A stretch of DNA of 64,000 bases, taken from Aestuariicoccus sp032586235 (lineage in GTDB: Bacteria; Pseudomonadota; Alphaproteobacteria; Rhodobacterales; Rhodobacteraceae). Positions 34,845 through 44,248 of this stretch are shown in pieces. The stretch covers positions 1 to 64,000 of the forward strand of contig NZ_JAWHTD010000016.1 of the NCBI RefSeq assembly GCF_032586235.1, read 5' to 3'. The translations under genes were made by a program, and so were the position numbers. The notes under the pieces are model-generated. The model saw only the letters and a list, made by a program, of their open reading frames with translations. It was not told the DNA's origin and made no database searches. Within the stretch, counting starts at the first letter, position 1. Each line of letters starts with the position of its first letter.

Positions 34845-35633
34845 ATGGCTCTTCCCGAGTTCACCATGCGTCAGCTGCTGGAAGCTGGCGTTCACTTCGG
34901 CCACCAGACGCAGCGCTGGAACCCCCGTATGGGCGAGTTCATCTACGGCGCGCGCAACGGCATCCACATCATGGACCTCACGCAGACCGTCCCGATGCTG
35001 GACGCGGCGCTGAACGCGATCCGCGAAACCGTGGCCAAGGGCGGCCGTGTGCTGTTCGTCGGCACCAAGCGTCAGGCGCAGCAGCCGATCGCCGAAGCCG
35101 CCGAGAAATGCGCGCAGTACTACATGAACCACCGCTGGCTGGGCGGCACGCTGACCAACTGGCAGACCGTGTCGCAGTCGATCAACCGTCTCAAGCAGAT
35201 CGACGAGCAGATGGAGCAGGGCGCCGAAGGCCTGACCAAGAAAGAGCGTCTGAACATGGAACGCGACCAGGGCAAGCTTCAGGCTTCGCTGGGCGGCATA
35301 CGTGAAATGGGCGGCGTGCCGGACATGCTGTTCGTGATCGACGTCAAGAAAGAGGCGCTTGCCGTGGCCGAGGCCAACAAGCTGGGCATCCCGGTCGTCG
35401 GCATCGTCGACACCAACTGCTCGCCCGACGGCGTGGATTACATCATCCCTGGCAACGACGACGCCGCCCGCGCCATCTCGCTTTACTGCGATCTGGTCAG
35501 CCGCGCCGCTCTCGACGGCATGAGCGCGCAGATGGGCGCCGCCGGTGTCGATCTTGGCGCGCTGGAAGAGGCCCCGGTCGAAGAGGCCGTGACCGAAGCC
35601 GCCGCCACCGAAGAGACGGCCAGCCAGGCCTGA
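34845..35633 (+). CDS. rpsB: 30S ribosomal protein S2
   Basis: The 262-aa product begins MALPEFTMRQLLEAGVHFGHQTQRWNP-like residues, the standard S2 N-terminus, and holds FVGTKRQAQ, GGTLTNWQT and PVVGIVDTNCSPDGVDY. The acidic Glu/Ala-rich C-terminal tail is normal in alphaproteobacteria. GGAAAGGAAACGACC precedes the ATG. It forms the conserved rpsB-tsf operon. Confidence 0.99.
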   Translation: MALPEFTMRQLLEAGVHFGHQTQRWNPRMGEFIYGARNGIHIMDLTQTVPMLDAALNAIRETVAKGGRVLFVGTKRQAQQPIAEAAEKCAQYYMNHRWLGGTLTNWQTVSQSINRLKQIDEQMEQGAEGLTKKERLNMERDQGKLQASLGGIREMGGVPDMLFVIDVKKEALAVAEANKLGIPVVGIVDTNCSPDGVDYIIPGNDDAARAISLYCDLVSRAALDGMSAQMGAAGVDLGALEEAPVEEAVTEAAATEETASQA

Positions 35634-35707
35634 GCCGTCATCCAGATGTTGCGCAGGGCGGATCATGATCTGCCCTGCATCCGATTCGCAAATTGAGGAG
35701 AGCCAAG

Positions 35708-36583
35708 ATGGCGATTACCGCATCTCAGGTGAAAGAACTGCGCGAAATGACCGGCGCAGGCATGATGGACGCAAAGAAGGCGCTGGTGGAAACCGACGGC
35801 GACATGGACGCCGCGGTCGACTGGCTGCGCACCAAGGGTCTGGCCAAGGCCGCCAAGAAATCCGGCCGCACCGCCGCAGAGGGCCTCGTGGCCGTCGCGG
35901 TCGAGGGTGGCACCGGCGTGGCGGTCGAGGTGAACTCGGAAACCGACTTTGTCGCCAAGAACGCCGAATTCCAGGACATGGTCGCCAAGATCGCCGCCGC
36001 CGCCGTCAACGCGGCTGACGTCGAGGAGCTGCTGTCCGCCGATCTGGGCGGCAAGTCCGTGGCCGACACGATCACCGACAAGATCGCCACCATCGGCGAG
36101 AACATGTCGCTTCGCCGCATGGCCAAGGTCGAAGGCGATGTCGTCGCCAGCTACATCCACAACGCAGCGGCCCCCGGCATGGGCCAGATCGGCGTTCTGG
36201 TCGCCATGACCGGCGGTGACGAGGCGTTTGGCAAGCAGGTGGCGATGCACATCGCGGCCGCAAACCCGCAGTCGCTGTCGTCGGACGACCTCGACCAGGC
36301 CGTGGTCGAAAAAGAGCGTCAGGTGCAGATCGACATCGCGCGCGAATCCGGCAAGCCCGAGCAGGTCATCGAAAAGATGATCGAAGGCCGCATGAAGAAA
36401 TTCCTGGCCGAAGTGACGCTGCTGGGTCAGCAATTCGTGGTCAACCCCGACCTCACGGTCGAGAAGGCCGCCGAAGAAGCCGGCGCCAAGATCACCGGCT
36501 ATGTCCGTCTGCAGGTCGGCGAAGGCATCGAGAAAGAGGCCGAGGATTTCGCCGCCGAGGTGGCGAAGGCCGCTCAGGGCTGA
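35708..36583 (+). CDS. tsf: translation elongation factor Ts
   Basis: Nucleotide exchange factor for EF-Tu. ATG 35708 (291 aa) follows TGAGGAGAGCCAAG. The N-terminal domain has VKELREMTGAGMMDAKKAL, the first core domain EGLVAVAVEGGTGVAVEVNSETDFVAKN split over residues about 58-85 contains the TDFV residues that insert into EF-Tu. It lies 74 bp downstream of rpsB. Confidence 0.99.
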   Translation: MAITASQVKELREMTGAGMMDAKKALVETDGDMDAAVDWLRTKGLAKAAKKSGRTAAEGLVAVAVEGGTGVAVEVNSETDFVAKNAEFQDMVAKIAAAAVNAADVEELLSADLGGKSVADTITDKIATIGENMSLRRMAKVEGDVVASYIHNAAAPGMGQIGVLVAMTGGDEAFGKQVAMHIAAANPQSLSSDDLDQAVVEKERQVQIDIARESGKPEQVIEKMIEGRMKKFLAEVTLLGQQFVVNPDLTVEKAAEEAGAKITGYVRLQVGEGIEKEAEDFAAEVAKAAQG

Positions 36584-36942
36584 CCGCCCGGTTTTCCGAT
36601 GAAAAAAGACCTCTGAAAATGACGGAGCCGCCCACGAACTCGGGCGGCTCCGTTACCTTTATGCGACCCCCCAAAACGTTTGGGGATGAGGCGAGGGGCC
36701 GCATCAGGGTGCCGACCCGACGCCGCATGAATTGCGACGCCGGGCCAGCTCCGGCATTCACCGGTAAGACCACATTGCCCAACAATGACAGGGGTGTAGC
36801 CTTATTGTTCCTATGGCAAAACGCCACCACTCACGGAACGTCGATAACCTGCCAAGTAATATCGCCGTGAGGAAGTGGGGAATTCCTGACTTTACTTGGA
36901 TATGACCGGTTCTATCGACGAATTCACGAAGAGTTTACGGTC
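36584..36942. other. 359-bp intergenic region between tsf and luxR ends
   Basis: Holds the terminator hairpin of tsf and otherwise nothing I can name. A short GC palindrome (CCAAAACGTTTGG near 36669) and GGGGAATTCC near 36880 are visible. No ORF with a ribosome site was found on either strand. Confidence 0.6.
36622..36653. terminator. 12-bp hairpin terminator after tsf
   Basis: Perfect 12-bp stem ACGGAGCCGCCC/GGGCGGCTCCGT around an 8-nt loop. The following T tract is poor (TACCTTTAT), so termination efficiency is uncertain. Confidence 0.7.
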
Positions 36943-37704
36943 TCAGCCCTCGACAATGAACATCTGATTCTGGAACGCCGCTTTCAGGACCGCTTGCGCG
37001 GTTGTGTCGACATTCAGAGCCTCGCGCGCAAGGCGAAGATGCTTTTCGACCGTGGCCGGAGTCAGCCCCATGATCTGGGCGATGTCCTGCGTCGTCTTGC
37101 CATCGCCGACCCATTGCAACGCCTCGCGCTGGCGTTTCGTCAGCGAGCGGTTGGCGGGCATGTAGGGCAGGGTGAGGATCTTGAGATGCACGAGATTGTT
37201 CATCAGAACGATGGCTTCGCCGTGCTCGGCCCAGACCGCATCCGCCTCGTCCTGGCTCATGCCCCGGCGCGCGGCCAGCGAGATCGCCCCCTTGGCGCGC
37301 GACGACACGGATTTGAAGCTGACAGTATATCCGGCCGTGACGCCATGCTGGATATTGAACTCCAGCACGCGCTGTTCGTCCGGGGTCAGCGTGCCCTCGG
37401 AGACCATTCGGGCCAGCACCGACCAGCTGCAAGAGCCTTCGTTGTTCAGCGCCCAATGCACCATGGGCCCGTGATGATAGAGACCCTCGTCCATGAAGCC
37501 GTACACATACGTCGGGTCGTGGTTGCTCAGCAGGATGAAATCGTTCGGATCGCCCAGCGAGGTCGACGTCCGGAACCGCGTGAACCCATAGAGCAGACGG
37601 TCGAACCCATAGTCCGCCATGCGGCGGCAATGGTTGCGCCACAGACACTCGATCGTGTCGGCATTCGTGAGCTTGATCAGATATGTCCGTTCGCCGGGGG
37701 TCAT
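36943..37704 (-). CDS. LuxR family autoinducer-binding transcriptional regulator
   Basis: ATG 37704 lies inside the aroQ stop (ATGA overlap) and gives 253 aa. Residues about 15-165 form an autoinducer-binding-like domain (YGFDRLLYGFTRF near 32, then DPTYVYGFMDEGLYHHGP). Residues about 180-245 are the GerE/LuxR helix-turn-helix: LTKRQREALQWVGDGKTTQ, then IAQIMGLTPATVEKHLRLAR. No luxI-type synthase is in the window, so it may be a LuxR solo that answers to a signal made elsewhere. Coupling to aroQ suggests the pair is expressed together; why is unclear. Confidence 0.9.
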   Translation of the reverse strand: MTPGERTYLIKLTNADTIECLWRNHCRRMADYGFDRLLYGFTRFRTSTSLGDPNDFILLSNHDPTYVYGFMDEGLYHHGPMVHWALNNEGSCSWSVLARMVSEGTLTPDEQRVLEFNIQHGVTAGYTVSFKSVSSRAKGAISLAARRGMSQDEADAVWAEHGEAIVLMNNLVHLKILTLPYMPANRSLTKRQREALQWVGDGKTTQDIAQIMGLTPATVEKHLRLAREALNVDTTAQAVLKAAFQNQMFIVEG

Positions 37705-38144
37705 GCGCGCGCCTCGAGATGGCCAAGCATCGCGTCGATGGCCAGCGTGTAGCCGCGCGCGCCGAAACCGCAGATGATCCCGACGGCGGCCTTGGCGATA
37801 TAGCTTTGGTGGCGGAAGGGCTCGCGGGCGTGCACGTTGGACAAGTGCAGCTCGATCGTCGGGATCTCGGCGGAAAAGATCGCATCCATCAGCGCGACAG
37901 ACGTATGCGTATAGGCACCGGCATTCAGGATGATCCCGTCGAACGTGCCGCGCGCGGCATGGATCGCATCGATTAGCGCGCCTTCGTGATTGGATTGCGC
38001 AAAATCCAGCGTGATCCCGCGGCTCTGCGCATGATCGCGGCAGGCGCGTTCGATATCGGCCAATGTGGTCGTCCCGTATACTTCGGGCTGCCGGGTCCCA
38101 AGCAGATTGAGGTTGGGGCCGTTCAGAATAAGAAGCGCTGCCAT
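37701..38144 (-). CDS. aroQ: type II 3-dehydroquinate dehydratase
   Basis: Dehydrates 3-dehydroquinate to 3-dehydroshikimate in the shikimate pathway. The 147-aa product has the family length and motifs: LILNGPNLNLLGTRQPEVYG (lid Arg and catalytic Tyr), SNHEGALIDAIH, LNAGAYTHTSVAL and HLSNVHAREPFRHQSY with the catalytic His. It is the first gene of a two-gene unit with luxR. Confidence 0.97.
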   Translation of the reverse strand: MAALLILNGPNLNLLGTRQPEVYGTTTLADIERACRDHAQSRGITLDFAQSNHEGALIDAIHAARGTFDGIILNAGAYTHTSVALMDAIFSAEIPTIELHLSNVHAREPFRHQSYIAKAAVGIICGFGARGYTLAIDAMLGHLEARA

Positions 38145-38254
38145 GGCGGATAATCCTTTTGATCGGCACAGATAGCCAGCCGATCGGGGCAGTGTCCAGT
38201 AAGCGCGGGTCGAATGGCGACCAAAGTGGCAAGTCTGCCGTTCGTTTTAAATTA

Positions 38255-38270
38255 CATAATACTGATTATG
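38255..38270. promoter_or_regulatory. AT-rich inverted repeat upstream of aroQ-luxR
   Basis: CATAAT-ACTG-ATTATG is a perfect 6-bp inverted repeat 111 bp ahead of the aroQ start, in a distinctly AT-rich patch. It could be an operator, perhaps for the LuxR protein itself. Confidence 0.35.
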
Positions 38271-38416
38271 AGGATATTGCTGACGCCGAAACGTGGCGCT
38301 GGCCAGGTAATCCGCGCCTGACTTTTGTCTCCCCCATTTGATGATCCACGCGAGGAATGCGCGCCAAGCAATTGGGATTGCGGCGGAACCCCGCGCCGGG
38401 GCTCCGCCGATCAGGC

Positions 38417-39649
38417 TTAGAAAAACGCCTGCAGGCCGGTTTGTGCGCGGCCCAGGATCAGCGCGTGCACATCGTGCGTCCCCTCGTAGGTGTTGACCGT
38501 CTCAAGGTTCATCATATGACGGATCACCTGGAATTCGGCCGAAATGCCGTTGCCGCCGTGCATGTCGCGGGCCATGCGCGCGATGTCGAGCGCCTTGCCG
38601 CAATTGTTGCGCTTGACGATGCTGATCATCTCGGGCGCGCCGTTCGCCTCGTCCATCAGCCGGCCCACCCGCAAAGACGCCTGCAGGCCAAGCGCGATTT
38701 CGGTCTGCATGTCGGCCAGTTTCTTTTGAAAGAGCTGCGTTTGCGCCAGCGGACGGCCGAACTGCTTGCGGTCAAGTCCGTATTGCCGCGCGCCGTGCCA
38801 GCAGAATTCCGCTGCACCCAGCACACCCCAGCTGATGCCGTAGCGGGCGCGGTTCAAACATCCAAAAGGCCCTTTAAGTCCTTGAACATGCGGCAACAAA
38901 GCCTCTTCCCCGACCTCGACGCCATCAATGACGATCTCGCCCGTCACGCTGGCGCGCAGCGACAGTTTGTTGCCGACCTTGGGGGCGCTGAGGCCCTTCA
39001 TGCCCTTTTCGAGCACAAAGCCGCGAATCTTGCCGCCGTGGGCCTCGGATTTGGCCCAGATCACGAAGACATCGGCGATGGGGCTGTTCGAGATCCACAT
39101 CTTGGAGCCAGTCAGCCGATAGCCGCCCTCGGTCTTCTCGGCGCGGGTCTTCATCCCCGAGGGATCGCTGCCGGCGTCGGGTTCGGTCAGGCCAAAGCAG
39201 CCGATCCACTCGCCGCTCGCGAGTTTGGGAAGGTATTTCTGGCGCTGTTCTTCGCTGCCGTAGGCGTAGATCGGGTACATGACCAGCGAGGATTGCACCG
39301 ACATCATGCTGCGATAGCCGGAATCGACGCGCTCGATCTCGCGCGCGACCAGGCCGTAGGACACATAGGACGACCCCAGCCCGCCGTATTCCTCGGGCAC
39401 GGTCACGCCCAGCAGACCCATCTCGCCCATTTCTGCAAAGATTTCAGGCTCTACCGTCTCGTTGTTAAAGGCCTCGATGACCCGGGGCTGCAGCTTTTCC
39501 TGCCCATAGGCGCGGGCGCTGTCGGCGATCATGCGTTCGTCTTCGGCCAGCTGGTCGCTGAGGCGGAAGGGATCTTCCCAGTCGAACGTGCCCAGATCGG
39601 GCGCGTCTTTCGGTTTCAGGCTGGGCTGCGGCGGATTCATCTGGTTCAT
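38417..39649 (-). CDS. gcdH: glutaryl-CoA dehydrogenase
   Basis: FAD enzyme that oxidises and decarboxylates glutaryl-CoA to crotonyl-CoA in lysine/tryptophan breakdown. ATG 39649 gives 410 aa (MNQMNPPQPSLKPKDAPD). It has the acyl-CoA dehydrogenase signatures CFGLTEPDAGSDPSGMKT and QLFQKKLADMQTEIALGLQA (parts), and the catalytic Glu in NTYEGTHDVHALILGRA, a GcdH-type ending. The divergent LysR gene is the likely activator. Confidence 0.95.
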   Translation of the reverse strand: MNQMNPPQPSLKPKDAPDLGTFDWEDPFRLSDQLAEDERMIADSARAYGQEKLQPRVIEAFNNETVEPEIFAEMGEMGLLGVTVPEEYGGLGSSYVSYGLVAREIERVDSGYRSMMSVQSSLVMYPIYAYGSEEQRQKYLPKLASGEWIGCFGLTEPDAGSDPSGMKTRAEKTEGGYRLTGSKMWISNSPIADVFVIWAKSEAHGGKIRGFVLEKGMKGLSAPKVGNKLSLRASVTGEIVIDGVEVGEEALLPHVQGLKGPFGCLNRARYGISWGVLGAAEFCWHGARQYGLDRKQFGRPLAQTQLFQKKLADMQTEIALGLQASLRVGRLMDEANGAPEMISIVKRNNCGKALDIARMARDMHGGNGISAEFQVIRHMMNLETVNTYEGTHDVHALILGRAQTGLQAFF

Positions 39650-39682
39650 ACCATGCTCCTTTTGCTTGGGCGTGGGTATAAC

Positions 39683-39701
39683 TTGCGATACTAACATGCA
39701 A
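39683..39701. promoter_or_regulatory. LysR-type operator between gcdH and its regulator
   Basis: TTGC-N11-GCAA, a T-N11-A inverted repeat of the form bound by LysR proteins, sits in the 75-bp divergent spacer. Confidence 0.55.
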
Positions 39702-39724
39702 AAGCGACATATTGGCATGACTTC

Positions 39725-40639
39725 ATGCGGAATGAGAATGAACTTGCGCGGCGCCTGCTGCCACCCCTGCCCGCGCTTCGCGCGCTCGAGGCGTTGGAGC
39801 GGCTCGGGTCAGCCACGGCGGTGGCGCGTGAGCTGGACCTGACGCAAAGCGCCGTGTCGCGTCAGCTGGTCACGCTCGAGGCGCAGCTGGGGGTCACACT
39901 GATCCACCGCGAGCGCAAGCGGCTGGTGCTGACCGACGAGGCGCGCGCCTATGCCGCCACGGTGCGCGAGGCGCTCAACCGGCTGTCCGAGGCGGCGCTG
40001 ACGCTGCGCGGGGATCGTGGCGGCGGCGCGCTCAGCCTGGCGATCCTGCCCAGTTTCGGCATGCGCTGGCTGGTGCCGCGCCTGCCCGATTTCACCCGCC
40101 GTCATCCCGAGGTGACGGTAAACATGACCACCCGTCTGCGGCCGTTCCGATTTGCCGACGAAAGCTTTGATGCAGCCATTCACTTTGGCGCACCGGACTG
40201 GCCCGGAACGGATCATCTGCTGCTAAAGACCGAACGGGTGCTGCCGCTGGCGAGCCCGTCGCTTGTTCCCGCGCCCCTGCCGCCCGAAAAGCTGCGCGCG
40301 CAACCGCTCTTGCACATCCAGACCCGGCCCGAGGCCTGGCCGAACTGGTTTGCCGCGCAAGGGGTGGCCAGCGGCAGTCTGTCGGGCGCGCAGTTCGATC
40401 AGTTCACCACGATCCTGCAGGCCGCGCTGCATGGGCTGGGGGTGGCGCTGATGCCCGACTACCTGGCAGAGACCGAGCGCGCCGCGGGCCGGCTTGTCCC
40501 GGCCAGCACCGCGCCGCCGGTCACGCTGGGCGGCTATCATCTGGTCTGGCCGACGGGCCGACCGATGCCGTCGGCGCTGCGGCACTTCCGCGACTGGCTG
40601 GCGACCCAGGCCGAGGACGACGATCCCCTGCCCCGCTGA
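39725..40639 (+). CDS. LysR family regulator, probable gcdH regulator
   Basis: The 304-aa product has the LysR helix-turn-helix at about residues 12-72 (LEALERLGSATAVARELDLT, QSAVSRQLVTLE) and a periplasmic-binding-like effector domain from residue 95, of the GcvA-like subgroup (FGMRWLVPRLPDFTRRHPEV). Divergence from gcdH with a LysR box between them supports glutaryl-CoA pathway control. Convergent with phoB, with only 3 bp between the stops. Confidence 0.92.
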   Translation: MRNENELARRLLPPLPALRALEALERLGSATAVARELDLTQSAVSRQLVTLEAQLGVTLIHRERKRLVLTDEARAYAATVREALNRLSEAALTLRGDRGGGALSLAILPSFGMRWLVPRLPDFTRRHPEVTVNMTTRLRPFRFADESFDAAIHFGAPDWPGTDHLLLKTERVLPLASPSLVPAPLPPEKLRAQPLLHIQTRPEAWPNWFAAQGVASGSLSGAQFDQFTTILQAALHGLGVALMPDYLAETERAAGRLVPASTAPPVTLGGYHLVWPTGRPMPSALRHFRDWLATQAEDDDPLPR

Positions 40640-40642
40640 ACG

Positions 40643-41332
40643 TCACCCCAGGGCGTAGCCCGCGCCGCGCACCGTGCGCACAGGGTCTTCGCCGCCGTGT
40701 TGCATGAGCGCCTTGCGCAGCCGCCCGATATGCACGTCCACCGTTCGCGTGTCGACATAGATGTCGCGGCCCCAGACCCGGTCGAGCAATTGCTCGCGCG
40801 ACCAGACGCGCCCTGGCTTATCCATGAAGGTGCTGAGCAGCCGGAATTCCGTGGGCCCGAGCTTGAGTTCCTTGCCGCCGCGCGTCACGCGGTGGGTTTC
40901 GGCATCCAGCACGATATCGGCATATTCCAGACGCATACCCGCCGCCGCTGGACGGGTGCGGCGCAGCTGCGCGCGGACACGGGCCATCAGCTCGACCACG
41001 GAATAGGGTTTGACGACATAATCGTCGGCCCCGGTTTCCAGCCCGCGCACCCGGTCCACCTCTTCCGAGCGGGCCGACAGCATGATCACCGGCACGCCGC
41101 GCGTGGCGCTTCGGATCTTGAGCTGGCGGCAGACCTCGATGCCCGAGAGGTTGGGCAGCATCCAGTCGAGCACGATGATATCGGGCTGTTCCTCCTCGAC
41201 CATCACCAGCGCCTCTTCGCCGTTCACGGCGCGCGCGACGCGAAAGCCCTCGGCCTCGAGATTGTAGCTTAGAACCTCGCGTTGCGACGGTTCGTCCTCG
41301 ACCACCAGGACGGTCGGCTGATCGGCAGACAC
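40643..41332 (-). CDS. phoB: phosphate regulon response regulator PhoB
   Basis: OmpR-family regulator of 229 aa. The receiver domain has acidic VVEDEP at 10-15, phospho-acceptor Asp56 (IIVLDWMLP) and the conserved Lys in YVVKPYS. The winged-helix output domain contains LGPTEFRLLSTFMDKPGRVWSR and VDVHIGRLRKAL. It is last in the pst operon, after phoU (4-bp gap), and its partner kinase PhoR lies upstream of the operon. Predicted to bind the Pho boxes at 46908-46940. Confidence 0.97.
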   Translation of the reverse strand: MSADQPTVLVVEDEPSQREVLSYNLEAEGFRVARAVNGEEALVMVEEEQPDIIVLDWMLPNLSGIEVCRQLKIRSATRGVPVIMLSARSEEVDRVRGLETGADDYVVKPYSVVELMARVRAQLRRTRPAAAGMRLEYADIVLDAETHRVTRGGKELKLGPTEFRLLSTFMDKPGRVWSREQLLDRVWGRDIYVDTRTVDVHIGRLRKALMQHGGEDPVRTVRGAGYALG

Positions 41333-41336
41333 GCGA

Positions 41337-42083
41337 TCACTCCTTGCCCTGGGCGGCGTCGGATTCGAGGCTCAGCTCGGGGTCCGTCGACGTCACATCG
41401 GCCTTGATGCGCGCCTCGTCGGGCTTGTGGCCCGTTGTCAGGAACACGACCTGTTCGGCGATCGAGGTCACGTGGTCGCCCATGCGTTCGATATTCTTGG
41501 CGATGAAATGCAGGTGCATGCAGGCGGTGATGTTGCGCGGATCCTCCAGCATGAAGGTCAGGAATTCGCGGAAGACGGTGTTGTACATCTGGTCGACGTC
41601 GCTGTCGCGGGCGATGACGTCGGCGGCCAGCGCCTCGTCGCGCTGGATGTAGCTGTCAAGCGCGTCCTTCAGCATCAGCTCGACCTCGCGCGCCATCCGG
41701 CGCAGCGCGGTCGACGTGCCGCCGATGGGCTGAAGATGCACCAGAACGCCGGTGCGCTTGGCCATGTTCTTGGCCAGATCGCCGATCCGTTCCAGATTGG
41801 CCGACATGCGCATCACCGACAGCACGACCCGCAGATCGCCCGCCGTGGGGGCGCGCAGCGCGATGACGCGCGCGGCCTCTTCGTTGAGCTGCTCTTCGAG
41901 CGCGTCGATCAGCTTGTCGTTGGCGCGCACCAGCTCGGCCAGTTGTTCATCCCGGGTTTCAAGCGACTTGGCGCTGTCGCGGATGGCGGTTTCCACCAGC
42001 CCGCCCATCTTCATGATCCGCGCCTGAATGCCCTCGAGATCGCGGTCGAAGGCGCTTGCGATATGCTGCTTCATCTCGTGCAT
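41337..42083 (-). CDS. phoU: phosphate transport regulator PhoU
   Basis: Peripheral protein of 248 aa that links the Pst transporter to PhoR signalling and represses the Pho regulon when phosphate is ample. It is made of two PhoU repeats; each has the metal-binding E/DxxxD pattern (for example VMRMSANLERIGDLAKNMAKR in parts and MHLHFIAKNIERMGDHVTSI). Both ATG 42083 and ATG 42074 are possible starts. Confidence 0.96.
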   Translation of the reverse strand: MHEMKQHIASAFDRDLEGIQARIMKMGGLVETAIRDSAKSLETRDEQLAELVRANDKLIDALEEQLNEEAARVIALRAPTAGDLRVVLSVMRMSANLERIGDLAKNMAKRTGVLVHLQPIGGTSTALRRMAREVELMLKDALDSYIQRDEALAADVIARDSDVDQMYNTVFREFLTFMLEDPRNITACMHLHFIAKNIERMGDHVTSIAEQVVFLTTGHKPDEARIKADVTSTDPELSLESDAAQGKE

Positions 42084-42087
42084 GGGA

Positions 42088-42885
42088 TTATCCGATCCGG
42101 CCGGTGATGTAGGATTCGGTGCGTGAATCCTCGGGGTTGGTGAAAATCTGCCCGGTCTCTCCGTATTCGACCAGATGGCCGAGATGGAAGAACGCGGTTT
42201 TCTGGCTGACGCGGGCGGCCTGCTGCATCGAGTGGGTGACGATCACCACCGAATAATCCTGCCGCAGCTCGTCGATCAGTTCCTCGACCTGCGCGGTGGC
42301 GATGGGGTCGAGCGCCGAGCACGGCTCGTCCATCAGAAGAACCTCGGGTTCGGTGGCAACGGCGCGCGCGATGCAAAGCCGCTGCTGCTGACCGCCCGAA
42401 AGCCCCGTGCCCGGCGCTTGCAGCCGGTCCTTGACCTCGTCCCAGATGGCGCCGCGGCGCAGGGCGCGCTCGACGATCTCGTCCAGCTCGGCGCGGTTCG
42501 CGGCCATGCCGTGGATGCGCGGCCCGTAAGCCACGTTGTCATAGATCGACTTGGGGAACGGGTTGGGCTTTTGAAAGACCATGCCCACCTTGGCGCGCAG
42601 CTGCACCGGATCGACGCGCTTGTCGTAGATATCCTCGTCATCGAGCCGGATGTCGCCCTCGACCCGGCAGATGTCGATGGTGTCGTTCATCCGGTTGAGG
42701 CAGCGCAGAAAGGTCGACTTGCCGCAGCCCGACGGGCCGATGAAGGCCGTCACGGTCTTGTCCTGGATATCGACGTTCACGTCCTTGATGGCGTGGGTGT
42801 CGCCGTACCAGACCTGGACGCCGCGCGCGGCAATTTTCACGTTCGTCACAATCTGGTCCTCTTTCGGTCTTTGCAGATCGTACAT
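42088..42885 (-). CDS. pstB: phosphate ABC transporter ATPase PstB
   Basis: Energises high-affinity phosphate uptake. ATG 42885 gives 265 aa. Walker A GPSGCGKST, signature LSGGQQQRLCIARA and Walker B EVLLMDEPCSALDP are intact, and the family-specific NLNRMND-like stretch appears as LRCLNRMNDTI. It follows pstA by 13 bp. Confidence 0.98.
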   Translation of the reverse strand: MYDLQRPKEDQIVTNVKIAARGVQVWYGDTHAIKDVNVDIQDKTVTAFIGPSGCGKSTFLRCLNRMNDTIDICRVEGDIRLDDEDIYDKRVDPVQLRAKVGMVFQKPNPFPKSIYDNVAYGPRIHGMAANRAELDEIVERALRRGAIWDEVKDRLQAPGTGLSGGQQQRLCIARAVATEPEVLLMDEPCSALDPIATAQVEELIDELRQDYSVVIVTHSMQQAARVSQKTAFFHLGHLVEYGETGQIFTNPEDSRTESYITGRIG

Positions 42886-42898
42886 GGTTCTACCTCTC

Positions 42899-44248
42899 TC
42901 ACCAGCGGCGTTCAAACCGGCGGCGCAGCAGGATGGCAATCAGGTTCATCGTCAGCAGGAACACCAGCAGGATGATGATCCCGCCCCAGGCGCGTTCGTA
43001 ATAGGCAGGATCGGCCCGCTTGGCCCATTCGTAGATCTGCGCGGGCATGGCCGAATTGGGGTCGAGAAAGCCACTGGCGAGCCCTTCGGGATAGTTGGTG
43101 GCGATATAGCCGACCATGCCGATCAGCAGCAGCGGCGCGGTTTCGCCCAGGGCCTGCGCCAGGCCGATGATCGTGCCGGTCAGGATGCCGGGCATGGCCA
43201 GCGGCAGGACGTGGTGGAACACCGCCTGCATCTTCGACGCGCCCACGCCCAGAGCCGCATCGCGGATCGACGGCGGCACCGCCTTGAGCGACGCGCGGGT
43301 CGAGATGATGATCGTCGGCAGCGTCATCAGCGTCAGCACCAGCCCGCCCACCAGCGGGGCCGATTGCGGCAGATGCGCGAACTGGATGAAGACGGCAAGG
43401 CCAAGGATACCGAAGACGATCGACGGCACCGCAGCGAGGTTCGAGATATTCACCTCGATCAGGTCCGTCAGGCGGTTCTTGGGCGCGAATTCCTCGAGGT
43501 AGATCGAGGCCGCCACGCCGATGGGCAGCGACAGCACAAGCACCACCAGCATCATGAAGAACGAGCCCAGCATCGACACCCCCAGCCCGGCCTGTTCGGG
43601 CCGCGATTCCGAGGCGTCGGCGCCGAGGATGAAATCCACGTTGAAGCGCTTTTCGACCAAACCCGCGGCGCGCAATTCGTCCACCAGATCAAGGTGTTCG
43701 GCGTCGATGTTCTTGTCGCGGGCGACGTCCTCGCGCACCACGCGGCCTTTCAGATAGCCGTCGACGCGGCTGGAGGCGAGGATGCGGAAGGCGACCGTGT
43801 CGCCGATGCGGTCAGGATTGGCGATCACGAAATCCCGCACCTGCGCCGGGGCAGAGGCCGACACCAGCGCCTTCATGTCCTTGGCCCTGGTCAGCGGCGT
43901 CTCGATCCCCAGGCTTTCGACGGATCTGAAGACGGCATTCTCGACCAGCGGCGCATAGCCGAAGGTCGACACCTTCTTGATGTCCTCGATGTCGCGCTGG
44001 CCGTTCTTGTCGAGCTTGGCCGGGTCCAGATAGACATCCGCGGTGATGAAGGTCTGCTGGAACGCGCCCATGCCATTCGAGAGGATCGACCCGAGCAGGA
44101 TCACCAGCGCCAGCAGGCCGACGCCGATGGCGGTCCTGCCGTACCATTGAAAGCGTCTCTCGGCGGCGTTGCGTTTCGCCGTGCGGGCATCGACGGCGGT
44201 CAGGGATTTGCCGCGCGGGGTGTCCGAAGGGATGCTTGCGTCGGTCAT
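42899..44248 (-). CDS. pstA: phosphate ABC transporter permease PstA
   Basis: At 449 aa this is longer than E. coli PstA (about 296). The first helix near residues 40-60 is followed by a roughly 170-residue extracytoplasmic insert (DUF3333-type), then the normal transport core with the EAA-like loop near IRDAALGVGASKMQAVFHHVLP and five helices. ATG 44248 overlaps the pstC stop by 4 bp. The extended form is common in alphaproteobacteria. Confidence 0.95.
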   Translation of the reverse strand: MTDASIPSDTPRGKSLTAVDARTAKRNAAERRFQWYGRTAIGVGLLALVILLGSILSNGMGAFQQTFITADVYLDPAKLDKNGQRDIEDIKKVSTFGYAPLVENAVFRSVESLGIETPLTRAKDMKALVSASAPAQVRDFVIANPDRIGDTVAFRILASSRVDGYLKGRVVREDVARDKNIDAEHLDLVDELRAAGLVEKRFNVDFILGADASESRPEQAGLGVSMLGSFFMMLVVLVLSLPIGVAASIYLEEFAPKNRLTDLIEVNISNLAAVPSIVFGILGLAVFIQFAHLPQSAPLVGGLVLTLMTLPTIIISTRASLKAVPPSIRDAALGVGASKMQAVFHHVLPLAMPGILTGTIIGLAQALGETAPLLLIGMVGYIATNYPEGLASGFLDPNSAMPAQIYEWAKRADPAYYERAWGGIIILLVFLLTMNLIAILLRRRFERRW

